A stretch of 64,000 nucleotides of DNA from positions 506,168 through 570,167 of the forward strand of contig NZ_VUOC01000004.1 of NCBI RefSeq assembly GCF_008386695.1. Direction: 5' to 3'. Position 1 is the first letter of the stretch. Each line of letters begins with the position of its first letter. The notes under the pieces were generated by a model. It searched no databases and was not told where the DNA came from. It saw nothing but the letters and a program-made list of their open reading frames with translations. The stretch is from Chitinophaga agrisoli. GTDB lineage: Bacteria > Bacteroidota > Bacteroidia > Chitinophagales > Chitinophagaceae. Below are positions 38,801 through 47,485 of the stretch, in pieces. The translations under genes and the position numbers were made by a program.

Positions 38801-39810
38801 CCCAGCACCTGCAGATACAGTTCATTAACCCGCTATACAATACCATCAGCGCGCCTACTTTACAGGCATTGATGGAACACGAAGAGACCGCCTATTATGC
38901 TTCCGGGCTGTATTATAATATGGTACTGGATGAGAACGGGCAGCCTACCCGACTGGAGCTGAAACCGGAGATCACCATCATTGCCCAGAAAGGATTTGCA
39001 GGCGAGGTAGGGCTTTGGCTGGCCAACCAGGTGGAAACGCTGGTACGCCGCAAACTTTACAAACGGCTGAAGAAAACGGACCGGATCCGGATCGTGGCAG
39101 AAGGCGACTCCTGGTTCCAATACCCTATTGTGGTACAGGATACACTGGACCATCTGTACCGTATTTATGCCATCCGCAGCCTGGCGCTGGCGGGCGATAC
39201 CCTCGAACATTATATGGCCCACCGGGATTATGTGGCCGCCATTGGCGAAGAGGAAGCCCATATCTTCCTGGTGAGCGGCGGCGGTAATGACATACTGGGC
39301 AGCCAGTTTGAAGGCTTCCTGCGGGAAACGCCGGATCCCACGGATAATACGCCCAAACGTTATCTGCAGGACTCTTTCTTTACCAAACTGCAATTACTGG
39401 AAGACTGGTATGTAGAGATGTTCCGCGAGCTGCTGATCCGCTACCCGGACCTGCATATCCTGAGCCATAGCTATGATTATATCATACCCGTGGATACGGA
39501 GCAGTTCCCGAAGAAAAAGAGCTGGCTGGGACAGTATATGGTTAAAAAAGGCATAGTGCCGCAGGCAGAAAGGGAGCAGCTGATCCGGTATATCCTGGAT
39601 GAGTTTAATGTACACCTGAAACGCGCGCTGGACCAGTTCCCTGATAATGCGACGTATATAGACGCCCGCGGGCTGGTGAACCGGGAGAGCTGGCATGATG
39701 AGATACACCCCACGAATGAAGGGTTTGGGTTGATAGCGGACAGGTTTACTGCGGCGATCAGGAAGCGGAAAGAGGCGGGAGCGACGGCAACGGAGGCAGG
39801 GGGCGTATGA
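35863..39810 (+). CDS. Amidase_2/PGRP--caspase--SGNH hydrolase fusion protein
   Basis: 1315 residues, no signal peptide. About 50-260 is an N-acetylmuramoyl-L-alanine amidase of the Amidase_2/PGRP fold (LHFTAG near 62, VPFVIARDGTIYQLF, then GIVSHINYRSSGKWD). About 325-560 is a metacaspase-like C14 domain (ALLIGINDYD, catalytic histidine near 411 in YYSGHG, cysteine near 473 in DCCHSGD). The middle is beta-rich with no recognised domain. About 1075-1300 is an SGNH hydrolase (GDSW near 1081-1084, GGGND, DEIHP near 1279-1283). It combines predicted cell-wall, protein and ester hydrolysis. It converges on the gasdermin operon, so the caspase could process gasdermin or another partner. Confidence 0.88.
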   Translation: MRYDSLPQLEERFRTEAAAFLKPFALPVPNEPGLTLNGVLYNPPKRDYFFSAEHPKQRIVLHFTAGNTRSDMMSLTQDGRHVSVPFVIARDGTIYQLFPSAAWSGHLGAGVGNQGTGNAQDKASIGIEISNYGYLVPRDGNLETVYSRVKNTSTGAVSPPDPYCTLAQKEAYQQITTPFRDQTFYASFTPEQLESVIILLLFLTNKFNIPRQFLPEDKRYITTNDVLQFKGIVSHINYRSSGKWDIGPAFDWAGLIAGVQAPQFVPKAAGTRGLVIPALSSEEEINALFPAQKGFVNELAEATDNEGYDPNMFEDAPVHDEGHGAGNGKLRALLIGINDYDKVNRLTGCLHDVEEMERYLRERSSFSPAAEDIRILRNEEATRANIIEGIHSFLAEGAQPEDTLMLYYSGHGVQEFADPLWEEADDTLECLVCYDGGVTDTADFLLADKELRYLLHGLYEQTKAHIITIFDCCHSGDNTRGEMISAAFNGEMVQSRRVPYIAPRRNWEQFVFAAQLPYAAVQGKKTAEFLPEGAHVQMAACEDDQLSIEINRAGVFTKTLLATLDAVNSNISYSTLRDRIRQSMRFAYDQTPRVYAAKNAPALLAKGFLNQPVDQHTFVSEITFNQTAGWQLNFGAIHGLQKESTVTIVDRHDAQKTYKATIREINVDFAKVDVEGSEQPDTTGAHKAVVKGIMSGALQLELDNVNGHPKDMEQLVTLLQTDADNYYSFASGGQDGPTNRAPDYTLHIRGGDAVLTRPADPYRPMFRPIPLVTADDNELVAAALQQVSRWHFIRNLRNPDLPAGFPVSPLNVQVNQVALDGTKQPATINNDTVTLNYAYDTELKLWAGQVEITITNTTQQPLFVAAVFLSNLFGATTAFLAGDGVMKLEPGKPETLHLDNSTYLELELETYVQEYNWPDTTEHFKFIVSTERFSADALQLDLMEPPYTTDDFYPAGEQMEADRGIKATRGGPIPLKGWTTQHLQIQFINPLYNTISAPTLQALMEHEETAYYASGLYYNMVLDENGQPTRLELKPEITIIAQKGFAGEVGLWLANQVETLVRRKLYKRLKKTDRIRIVAEGDSWFQYPIVVQDTLDHLYRIYAIRSLALAGDTLEHYMAHRDYVAAIGEEEAHIFLVSGGGNDILGSQFEGFLRETPDPTDNTPKRYLQDSFFTKLQLLEDWYVEMFRELLIRYPDLHILSHSYDYIIPVDTEQFPKKKSWLGQYMVKKGIVPQAEREQLIRYILDEFNVHLKRALDQFPDNATYIDARGLVNRESWHDEIHPTNEGFGLIADRFTAAIRKRKEAGATATEAGGV

Positions 39811-39840
39811 TCAGATAATGTGCATCCCTATATATATGTA

Positions 39841-39875
39841 ACGCCCGGGACATGATGCCCCGGGCGTTGTTTTTA
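39841..39875 (+). terminator. Terminator between the caspase fusion and gasdermin operon
   Basis: The stem ACGCCCGGG (39841-39849) pairs with CCCGGGCGT (39859-39867), followed by a T-rich tract. It lies 30 bases after the caspase-fusion stop, before the convergent gasdermin-like gene. Confidence 0.8.
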
Positions 39876-39902
39876 TAGCCTGGTGAGGGAACAGCCTGTT
39901 GC

Positions 39903-40751
39903 TTAATCCTGCGGCGCGGCTACATCTTTGTCTACATTTACTACTTCTAACTCTATCATGCTGCTTTCCGGATAAACGTACACGCCAGGAGGCGCCTCCG
40001 TTCCGTCTTCAGCGTCAACCGGCCGCAATTCGCGCGTGAGCCCAAAAGAAATAAACCCGTCTTCGTCTACTTCACAACGGATGGCGGAGAAAGCAAAGGC
40101 CAACGGCGTAGGCCCGGTAAATGAAATAGAGGTGCTGCCGGAAGATTTTACCGTTATACCGGCATTGAGATCCCCTATGATCTGCTGAATGGCCGGCACA
40201 TCTATCTGCACGCTATTATCGCTCAGCTTCTCTGCGTTAATTGTAAAGTTGTTACTTACGATAGTAGAATCAACAATAAGGCAAGTAGCTTCCTGCTCCA
40301 TAAAAAGCCTGGCGGCGGGATTCTCCTTATTGAATTGTTTGCCAGCAAAGAAATTTCCTAATTCGCCGATATCCAGGTGATGCCGTTTCACATCCTGGAA
40401 CGAGAACGATACTTTTTGTACCCCGGAGAAGCTGGCCTTTAAACTGGCTCCTTCCATGCCCATGCCTCTTAAAAAGCCAGAAAGCAGTTCAAAACCCAGG
40501 TCAAAATCTACTTCTTTTGTTTTGGTACCGCTAACGTCTGCCATTTGCGAAATGTCAGGCTCCTTATCAAAGGGCGTAGTTACTGTTAAGAGGTTTTCTA
40601 TGCGCCCAAAGAATTTGTGGGTATCCCCTTTTGCCGCGATGGCGCCCAATGGTTTAAAACGTTCTTCCGGAATACGGATAGGCGTTGCCTGGAATGTTTT
40701 CTTTAGCAGTTTCATTACGGGATCTCCCGAACATAAATTAAATACGCTCAT
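39903..40751 (-). CDS. Bacterial gasdermin-like pore-forming protein
   Basis: 282 residues from the ATG at 40751 (a GTG at 40781 is the alternative). The bacterial gasdermin pattern fits throughout: a short N-terminus with Cys7 (MSVFNLC), the expected palmitoylation position; VSGTKTKEVDFDLGFELL; VSFSFQDV; IDVPAIQQIIGD; and SISFTGPTPLAFAFSAIRC. About 35-40 C-terminal residues after the core could hold the inhibitory cap. Known bacterial gasdermins are cleaved by a neighbouring protease and then form large membrane pores that kill the infected cell. This is the last gene of an operon with two proteases and two NTPases. I rely on recalled family features, not an alignment. Confidence 0.8.
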   Translation of the reverse strand: MSVFNLCSGDPVMKLLKKTFQATPIRIPEERFKPLGAIAAKGDTHKFFGRIENLLTVTTPFDKEPDISQMADVSGTKTKEVDFDLGFELLSGFLRGMGMEGASLKASFSGVQKVSFSFQDVKRHHLDIGELGNFFAGKQFNKENPAARLFMEQEATCLIVDSTIVSNNFTINAEKLSDNSVQIDVPAIQQIIGDLNAGITVKSSGSTSISFTGPTPLAFAFSAIRCEVDEDGFISFGLTRELRPVDAEDGTEAPPGVYVYPESSMIELEVVNVDKDVAAPQD

Positions 40752-40777
40752 ACAATTTGGTTTTGGGGTGAGATTTA

Positions 40778-41893
40778 TCACACATTATTGTGGGATTCGA
40801 TTTCATTGGCCAGCGAGGGAAAATGCTGCTGTACATGCGCTAAAATAGCGGTGAGCTGCGTGCCTACATTGATGTAGGCTGTTGTTTTTCCCTGGAATTG
40901 TACATTTTGGGCATGCAGCGAAGCCCGGTGCAATGCTACTACCTGCCATTGATCATTTAATACGGGCGACCCGGAGGAGCCGCTTTCCGTATCGGTAAAA
41001 TACCGCAGATCATTTGTGGTGGCGGCGCTTACCAGATTATTGCGGATGGCATATCGTTTTCCGAGGCCGCCCGGGTGTTGAATAATATTAACGGGGATAG
41101 GCTCATTACCCAGGCTTACCGCGGCGGCAGCCCTGCGCAAGGGCCGGCGGTTGGTTGCCGGGACCCGCAGAATAGCATAATCCAGGGTTTCATCCCAGCC
41201 TTCCAACGATACAGTATTCATCACCGATCCTTCGATGAGATCACTGTCAAAATCCAGGATGGCCTTAGTATGCTGCGCCTGTAATTTGAGATCTGACACC
41301 GTTGCCGGCGGCTCCTCTTCCTTGCGCGCGTTTATAACATGATGATTGGTCATGATCAGCGACCCTGTTAATAACCAGGCCGTTCCGTTCGCCAATATAA
41401 AATCGCCGCCGGGCAGGGTACGTTGCGTGCCATTTTCAAAAGAAGGCACTTTTAATTTCATCACCGCTGCACCGGCCTTTACGGCTTCCTGCATAAATCC
41501 ATAGGTCACCATATCATTTTTGTAAATGATGACCTGTTTTCTCTCCGGTACCTGGGTTATATCTATCTTTGGCGCGCCACTAGCCCGCTGTATCACTATT
41601 TGTTTTTTCTCCTTTATGATATTCTGCTGTACCGGGGCGCCTGCCAGCAAAAAGTCCGCGTTGCGGAGATAGATCTCGAGCGGAATATCGCCATTGGCCA
41701 GGCGCTCTACCATGTTCATGAACCCCAGATCCATGAGCAACTGCGCATTAGCGGGCAGGCCGCCCGGTATGCCTGCAAAGAAAAAAGGGTTGATGCCCCG
41801 GAACAATGTTCCCCGCAGCGCGTTGGTATCTATACCGCTGGCGATCATCGCATTGGCGATGTCCAGTATTTCTTGTTGTGTGAGTAGTGCCAT
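40778..41893 (-). CDS. Trypsin-like protease with N-terminal effector-associated-like domain
   Basis: 371 residues, no signal peptide, so probably cytosolic. Residues 1-85 form a helical module (LRGTLFRGINPFFFAGIPGG, then MDLGFMNMVERLANGDIPL) resembling the death-like effector-associated domains that recruit conflict-system components. Residues about 145-371 are a trypsin-fold protease with H185 (MTNHHVI), D238 (LDYAIL) and S309 (GSSGSPV). Its stop precedes the gasdermin ATG by about 26 bases, and its start overlaps the STAND NTPase stop (TGATG). It is the best candidate for the gasdermin-activating protease, recruited through its N-terminal domain. Confidence 0.85.
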   Translation of the reverse strand: MALLTQQEILDIANAMIASGIDTNALRGTLFRGINPFFFAGIPGGLPANAQLLMDLGFMNMVERLANGDIPLEIYLRNADFLLAGAPVQQNIIKEKKQIVIQRASGAPKIDITQVPERKQVIIYKNDMVTYGFMQEAVKAGAAVMKLKVPSFENGTQRTLPGGDFILANGTAWLLTGSLIMTNHHVINARKEEEPPATVSDLKLQAQHTKAILDFDSDLIEGSVMNTVSLEGWDETLDYAILRVPATNRRPLRRAAAAVSLGNEPIPVNIIQHPGGLGKRYAIRNNLVSAATTNDLRYFTDTESGSSGSPVLNDQWQVVALHRASLHAQNVQFQGKTTAYINVGTQLTAILAHVQQHFPSLANEIESHNNV

Positions 41894-44652
41894 CAGACTA
41901 AAGCTTCAAATCTCATGTTATCTTCTTCTTCCTCCCAGGCCTCCCGGTAAGGTTCCATACCGCGCAGGTTTTCTGTTAACAGCAAATGCGCGGAGATCTC
42001 CACTTGCGGATCTGCCTCCAGTGCAAAGCGGGCTGCTGTTTCCGGAAATTCATCTGCCAGGAGCTGTACGATCAGGGAGCAGATAAATGCCGGTCTGTTG
42101 GCGGCGGAGAAGTCCATACGACTGCATGCCGTGCTAAGCCGGTTCCGCAATATGGCGGCGCCTTCGGGATCGTTGGTCAGGAACACCTGGCGCAGGATCA
42201 GCCGCTGACAGAGAATGTGGACCAGCGGCAGCGGATCTGATGCATTTGCCATGGCTATCTCCGCATTGGCCAGGTATTCATCCGCGCGTAAATGATCGTT
42301 TTCCATCAATGCTACCTGGGATAACAGCCACCATAATTCCGCCAGCCGGCCCCTGTTGGAGGAGCGGGTCAGCTGTTCAATGCCCTGCTTTAGTACCGCT
42401 GTTGCATGGGACAGGTCTTCGAGCAGCATATCAGTTTTTGCCTCCAGCGCAAACAAAGGGCTGGCCTCTGTGCGCTCCCTGCGTTCGAAGAGCAGTTCCC
42501 TGGCCCATGTTAATTGATTTTCCTGTAAGGCCCTTTTTACTTTACGGGTAACGTTACGTTCCCAATCCGCCACATCTGCATTCAGCAGAATTTCGCGGGG
42601 CACCTCAATATTCACCCGGGTGGAAAGCCAGGCTTTCATACGGTCCGAATATTCTTCGAGGTTAGATATAACGGATGTTTCGATACCTGGTATCCAGCGC
42701 TCCGCCAACTGCCAGGTTTCATCTTCGTCCAGCACCAGCCGGTGGTACATTTCCTCCGCCCGGTCTGTAAGATCATCCTTCTGAAAATAGAACATGACAA
42801 CCGCCCGGTGCAGCGCGCGCACTTCCGTAAATTTATCCTGCGTGAGCAGGCGGATCATTGCCTGGCGGATCTCCGGCCGGTAGATCAATGTGCCTGCGCT
42901 GCCTGTTTCCACGAGGGCATGCTCCCGTTTTAATTCTTCAAACAGCTGTGTGGCATGATCCATATCCGCTACCTCAATGCCGCAAACCGGCGCCAGTACT
43001 TCCCAGATCAGCTCAGGATATACCACCCGCAGCACCATGCCGGGGTGGGCAATCTTGCGCAGGTCCGGGTTATGGATATGCTCCAGGATCCTTTTGTAAA
43101 GCTGGCCCTGGATCAGCTGCTCGTCTACCTGGAACAACAGCCATTTCCGGGTATTGAGCCCGGTGATGCCTTTTTTACCGGCCGCCTGCTGGTCTGTTTT
43201 AATAAGACCCGCTGCCAGCCGCAGGGATAAGGGATTTCCGCCCACCTGGTCCGCCACCGCCTCTGCCACGTCCTTATCTGCAACACCCATTTTTCCCAAC
43301 AACGTTACCCTATCTGTTCTTACCAATCCATCCAATGGAATTTCCATAACAACACCGGCATACTGCGTCCATGACTTCAGTGTGCCCCTGCCTGTAATAA
43401 TTACTTTGAACTGAGGATAATATCCGACGATGGTGGTGAGCATGCGCCAGAAAGCGTTCAGGTCTTCGCGATTGCGGTACTGCACTTCCTCAAAGGTATC
43501 CAGGGTTAACAGTACCGGCGACATGGCGGCCTGGTTAGCCCGTGCGCTGTTCAGCTGAACCAACAGATAGGCAAACTGCTCATACAGGGACGTTTCCGTG
43601 GCATGTGATTCCTGGATCCGGATACCTTTTGACACGGATGTATGCCTTCTTTCCACTACATCGCTTACACTATCCCTGTACCTGCGAACGCTATCATGAA
43701 AGGCCTCTATCTCCTTTGTATGCTCCGGAAACTGGAGCCCGAGTTGCGCCGCCATTTCGACCAGCACCGTAAACGGCCGGTCGATACGCAGCCCTTGCTG
43801 ATCAAAGGTGAGGTAGGCAAAAGGAATACGATCCGGCCCGGAGAGCTGAGACAGTTCCGACAACAGGCGGCCTATCAATGCAGACTTGCCAATGCCGCCG
43901 GGGCCATAGATGGATAAAATGGGCTCTGTGCCCTCCTGCATGAGCTTACCCCACAGATCAGCTACCGCTCCCAGAAAACGTTTAGTTTCGTTCGCCAGTC
44001 CCAGATATTTGCGCAGTGTTTCCAGCTCCCGCTGGCGCCCGGTAAAATTAGCATCGACCAGGTGCTCAAACGGGGACAGGATACTTTTGCGGCGTACCAG
44101 GTCCTGCACTACTGCAGGATCTGGCAGGCCCGGTAACAGCCCCTCTACCCAGATCATGATCTGGCGCAGGTTCACCAGCTGCTGGTAGCCCATACCTTCC
44201 AGCGGCGCCAAGGTTCCTGACCGGAGGTAACCCTCCCACATATTTTGCAATTCCGTGCACTCCCTGTTGGGGTTTGCGGCCAATGCTGCGTTCATGGCGG
44301 CACGCGAGCCCAGCATGTGCAGCGCCTGTTTCCGGATCTCCGGTTTCAGGGTGTACAGCTTATGCGGCGCCTCACCCGAAATATAGACCAGGTCTCCGTA
44401 CATCAATTCCGCCACTTGTTTGTGCTCCCATTGCGCAGCCAGCGGGCGCAGCGTGCCCGGGGAAAACAGGTGCAGCACAGCGGCCGCCTGACGGTAAGAC
44501 CAGCGCTGCTCCTCACCGGTATCCTGCGGCGCAGCCTGGCTATCCGGCAAGGCTGCTTCCATATCCGGCAACATAGCGCGCCCCTGCAGCGCTGTTTTTA
44601 ACGACCTTTTAGCCGTATACTTGTCTAACAGCTGTTTAGTAAGATCCTGCAT
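41893..44652 (-). CDS. STAND NTPase with C-terminal helical repeats
   Basis: 919 residues. An N-terminal part with winged-helix-like features (about 50-115) precedes a STAND ATPase module: Walker A GPGGIGKSA (250-258), Walker B LLTLDTFEE, and GGNPLSLRLAA as the GxP-type sensor motif. The C-terminal third is all helical with TPR-like character (EMYHRLVLDEDETWQLAERW, RALQENQLTWARELLFERR, LRADEYLANAEIAMA), typical of a sensor region. STAND proteins oligomerise after recognising a trigger and recruit effectors. It starts 10 bases after the second NTPase gene and is coupled to the downstream protease. Confidence 0.85.
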   Translation of the reverse strand: MQDLTKQLLDKYTAKRSLKTALQGRAMLPDMEAALPDSQAAPQDTGEEQRWSYRQAAAVLHLFSPGTLRPLAAQWEHKQVAELMYGDLVYISGEAPHKLYTLKPEIRKQALHMLGSRAAMNAALAANPNRECTELQNMWEGYLRSGTLAPLEGMGYQQLVNLRQIMIWVEGLLPGLPDPAVVQDLVRRKSILSPFEHLVDANFTGRQRELETLRKYLGLANETKRFLGAVADLWGKLMQEGTEPILSIYGPGGIGKSALIGRLLSELSQLSGPDRIPFAYLTFDQQGLRIDRPFTVLVEMAAQLGLQFPEHTKEIEAFHDSVRRYRDSVSDVVERRHTSVSKGIRIQESHATETSLYEQFAYLLVQLNSARANQAAMSPVLLTLDTFEEVQYRNREDLNAFWRMLTTIVGYYPQFKVIITGRGTLKSWTQYAGVVMEIPLDGLVRTDRVTLLGKMGVADKDVAEAVADQVGGNPLSLRLAAGLIKTDQQAAGKKGITGLNTRKWLLFQVDEQLIQGQLYKRILEHIHNPDLRKIAHPGMVLRVVYPELIWEVLAPVCGIEVADMDHATQLFEELKREHALVETGSAGTLIYRPEIRQAMIRLLTQDKFTEVRALHRAVVMFYFQKDDLTDRAEEMYHRLVLDEDETWQLAERWIPGIETSVISNLEEYSDRMKAWLSTRVNIEVPREILLNADVADWERNVTRKVKRALQENQLTWARELLFERRERTEASPLFALEAKTDMLLEDLSHATAVLKQGIEQLTRSSNRGRLAELWWLLSQVALMENDHLRADEYLANAEIAMANASDPLPLVHILCQRLILRQVFLTNDPEGAAILRNRLSTACSRMDFSAANRPAFICSLIVQLLADEFPETAARFALEADPQVEISAHLLLTENLRGMEPYREAWEEEEDNMRFEALV

Positions 44653-44662
44653 AGTATCAATG

Positions 44663-45859
44663 CTAATTGGAACTATTCCGTAAATCTGTAATGCGGTCTT
44701 GTAGTTCTTTCATCCCATCCTTACCCGGCGGCAACCCGTCCAACATCACAAACAATATTGTTTCAAAGTTGACTCCCGGCCGGGTACGTAAGATCTCTTC
44801 TATTTCTATGATAGCATAATGAAGCGCACGTAAGCGCCAGTTCAACATCATCATACGGTTGCTATCAACAGGCAAACTGTTATAGATAAATGCTTTGACG
44901 CGCTCGATGGGTAAACCTACCGGCGCATGGGCAATAATTTCAGCAATGGCAATATCAATCTCCGCCACCGGACAGGCGTCTGTTTTATCCTGCTCAATAA
45001 GACCTGCATCCACGGTAAGGGTTGCACGATCGATCCCGATCAGGATAAGGCGGCATGTTTGCGGGAATACGCCATTTGGCACTTCGGCGCTGAGGGCCAG
45101 CAGAAAATCCCTGGCGTCCTGTCTTACTTTTTCATGCTGAAAATTATCCAATACGAACCAGCTCTGCCACCTGGTTTGGGCGGCTTCGCTCAGTACCCAC
45201 AAGGCCAGCCGTTGCGCGTATAATTTGACATTGGTATTTTTTTCCGGCGCTGTTGATAATGGCCGGCCCATGAGAGACACCAGTTTTTTTGCCACTTCTT
45301 CCGCGCCCAGATCGGCTGCCAGGTCCGGATCAAATTCAACGATATAGGGTATGATACTTAATTGCGCACCGGGTTGCGGCGTATTTGTAAAATGGGAAAT
45401 ATATTTTACTGAATATGATTTTCCGCTTCTATACTCCCCATTCACCACCAGGATAGGCCTTGTGTTGGTAGCTGCCGTACTGAATTTTTTTAAATGTGTG
45501 CGCAGCGACCTGCGGTTTACGAATGGCGCGCCATCCATGAGAATAGTGCTATCCAGCGGATTAGCCAGCGGCGGCGGCGGTATACTGATCCGTTGCAGGA
45601 TGGCCGCCACGTTAGGATCCACATCCCGGTAAGGCGAAAGTAATATGGATAACCAGGTAGGATTACTTCTCCATCCATCATTCATACAAAGATGGACTGC
45701 CTGTACTATCAGCACCCCCGGCGCGCCTTCTCCCAACAGCCCTGGAAAGGCGGTGCCTACGAAGCCTGCCGTCAGGGCGCTCCGGGGCTGCCCTGAGGGC
45801 CCGATGAACCTGACCAGCAGGTCGATCACATACTGTTTTTCTGTTTCGTCTTTAAACAT
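44663..45859 (-). CDS. P-loop NTPase with N-terminal effector-associated-like domain
   Basis: 398 residues. A helical N-terminal module (about 8-90; VIDLLVRFIG, ALTAGFVGTAFPGLLGEG, WLSILLSPY) resembles effector-associated death-like domains. The P-loop domain follows: Walker A NGEYRSGKSYS (G141-S150) and a Walker B-like strand SWFVLDNF. It lacks the long repeats of classic STAND proteins. I infer an adaptor or switch that couples the STAND sensor to the proteases through homotypic N-terminal contacts. Starts 8 bases after the phospholipase gene. Confidence 0.7.
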   Translation of the reverse strand: MFKDETEKQYVIDLLVRFIGPSGQPRSALTAGFVGTAFPGLLGEGAPGVLIVQAVHLCMNDGWRSNPTWLSILLSPYRDVDPNVAAILQRISIPPPPLANPLDSTILMDGAPFVNRRSLRTHLKKFSTAATNTRPILVVNGEYRSGKSYSVKYISHFTNTPQPGAQLSIIPYIVEFDPDLAADLGAEEVAKKLVSLMGRPLSTAPEKNTNVKLYAQRLALWVLSEAAQTRWQSWFVLDNFQHEKVRQDARDFLLALSAEVPNGVFPQTCRLILIGIDRATLTVDAGLIEQDKTDACPVAEIDIAIAEIIAHAPVGLPIERVKAFIYNSLPVDSNRMMMLNWRLRALHYAIIEIEEILRTRPGVNFETILFVMLDGLPPGKDGMKELQDRITDLRNSSN

Positions 45860-45867
45860 AGGTCAGT

Positions 45868-47448
45868 TTATTCAGTGTACCATGATTGCCAGGGAACGCG
45901 TACCATACCTAGCGGCGTGGGGCCGGTTTCCGGCGCCAGCACCGGCTGTATTTCCTGTGCGCGGGCGATGGGCCTGGAGAGATTATCCCAATCAAATAAA
46001 AACACTTCCGTATAGTATTTGGTAATAGGCCTTGAGTAGAAGACCAGGCTGGTATCACGGTTATACTGCGTACCATCGGAAGACCAGTTATTACTACCTA
46101 CCACGGCTATCTTCCCATCTACCAGCACGCCTTTATTGTGCATTTTGTTCTTTTGCATACGGAACATACTGCGTTTCCAGTGGCGGGTGGCAATGAGCAG
46201 GTCTGCGCTTTCGGCTTTCTGGTTATTGCTGACCAGTATGCGCACATCCAGCCCATCCTTCATTTTTTGTGTGATGGCGCTGATAATATCGTTGAAGATG
46301 GCGGCAGAAGGTTGATTGATATAAGAGAACTGCAGGTAAAGGGATTGTTCCGCGCCCTGGATCAGCTGCAGGATGGTGGCCGCGTAATTATCAGGGCTCA
46401 TCAGCGGCATTACTTTTACCGGCTTACCGGTAGCGGCAAATGTTTTGGGCAGGAAGGGATGGGGTTGTATCACATCCGCTTCTGCTTCCAGCATGGATTC
46501 CGGGATCAGGAGGTCCGGCATAAGCGGCGCCGCCTCCGGTAGTGCACCCTCGCGTGCCTTTTCCATATCATACAGGATGAACTTTTCGTACATCTGCGCC
46601 AGGGGCTCGTCTTCGATGATCACATGCCACTCGCGGTTGCCGTTCTTGTAGGTAAAGTTTTCCGTTCCGGGTTTTAACACCGGCTGGCTGTTGGGGCTCC
46701 AGTTGCCGCTGGACAACCAGAACGCGCTGGAATCACGCACGGCCACTTTGGTATGATAAGAATTATTAAAGATCCTGTTGGGCCCTCTTACCAGCGCCGG
46801 CACCAGCTGCAGGCGATCCCCCCAATGCTCCCGCAGCGTTTCTTCGATCGTAAGATCGTTCTTATCCACCTGGAGGATCATATTCAGCGTTGCATCTGTT
46901 TCGCTGCCCAATGCGGTAACGGCGTCTATGATATGTTGCGCATAAAACTCGTACATGGCCACCGTGAGGCTGGTGGTGGTACCATCCAGGAAAGACTTTA
47001 AGGTAGTCCACCCGGAGTCTGGACCTATATGACAGGTGATATTGGATACAGACATTTCTTCGAGGGCTACCCTATCTGCCGGCGGTGGCTCATAGTTAAT
47101 AGCCGGCGGGCCAGCTTCCGCCACCGCATTTTCCCAGGCGCTCAGGGGCAGTATGCCCTGCAGCTGTTCCTGTGCGGAAGCAGTACGTAACTCTATAGCG
47201 ATACCGTTCAACTGAGCCGGTAAACCTGTGGGTGAGGCGCCTGGTTGTGTGACCACGAGGATCACCGGGTCTGGCGTATCTGTGCGCTCTTTATTGCTAA
47301 AACCGGGGCGTACGCCCAATACGCCATCTACCTGCAGCTGATCGCCCAGATCCCTTATGGCGTCAATGACCTTTTCTATTGATGGCGGCGAAGGCTGGGG
47401 CGATACCTCGCCATTTTCGATCCGGATAATGCCCTGGTAGTTGCCCAT
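45868..47448 (-). CDS. Phospholipase D-like protein with two HKD sites
   Basis: 526 residues. The first 125 hold a small domain seen before PLD modules in conflict proteins (VDGVLGVRPGFS, then LVVTQPG and GIAIELRTAS). Two PLD half-sites follow: YHTKVAVRDSSAFWLSSGNW near 230, and MHNKGVLVDGKIAVVGSNNW near 436, so a complete HKD pair is likely. PLD enzymes hydrolyse phospholipids or nucleic acids; without a signal peptide this one acts inside the cell, possibly on membrane lipids or DNA. Within the gasdermin operon it would be an additional effector. Confidence 0.85.
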   Translation of the reverse strand: MGNYQGIIRIENGEVSPQPSPPSIEKVIDAIRDLGDQLQVDGVLGVRPGFSNKERTDTPDPVILVVTQPGASPTGLPAQLNGIAIELRTASAQEQLQGILPLSAWENAVAEAGPPAINYEPPPADRVALEEMSVSNITCHIGPDSGWTTLKSFLDGTTTSLTVAMYEFYAQHIIDAVTALGSETDATLNMILQVDKNDLTIEETLREHWGDRLQLVPALVRGPNRIFNNSYHTKVAVRDSSAFWLSSGNWSPNSQPVLKPGTENFTYKNGNREWHVIIEDEPLAQMYEKFILYDMEKAREGALPEAAPLMPDLLIPESMLEAEADVIQPHPFLPKTFAATGKPVKVMPLMSPDNYAATILQLIQGAEQSLYLQFSYINQPSAAIFNDIISAITQKMKDGLDVRILVSNNQKAESADLLIATRHWKRSMFRMQKNKMHNKGVLVDGKIAVVGSNNWSSDGTQYNRDTSLVFYSRPITKYYTEVFLFDWDNLSRPIARAQEIQPVLAPETGPTPLGMVRVPWQSWYTE

Positions 47449-47485
47449 ACATGCTATTTTAAAAATGAGTGATCAGTACATTTCA

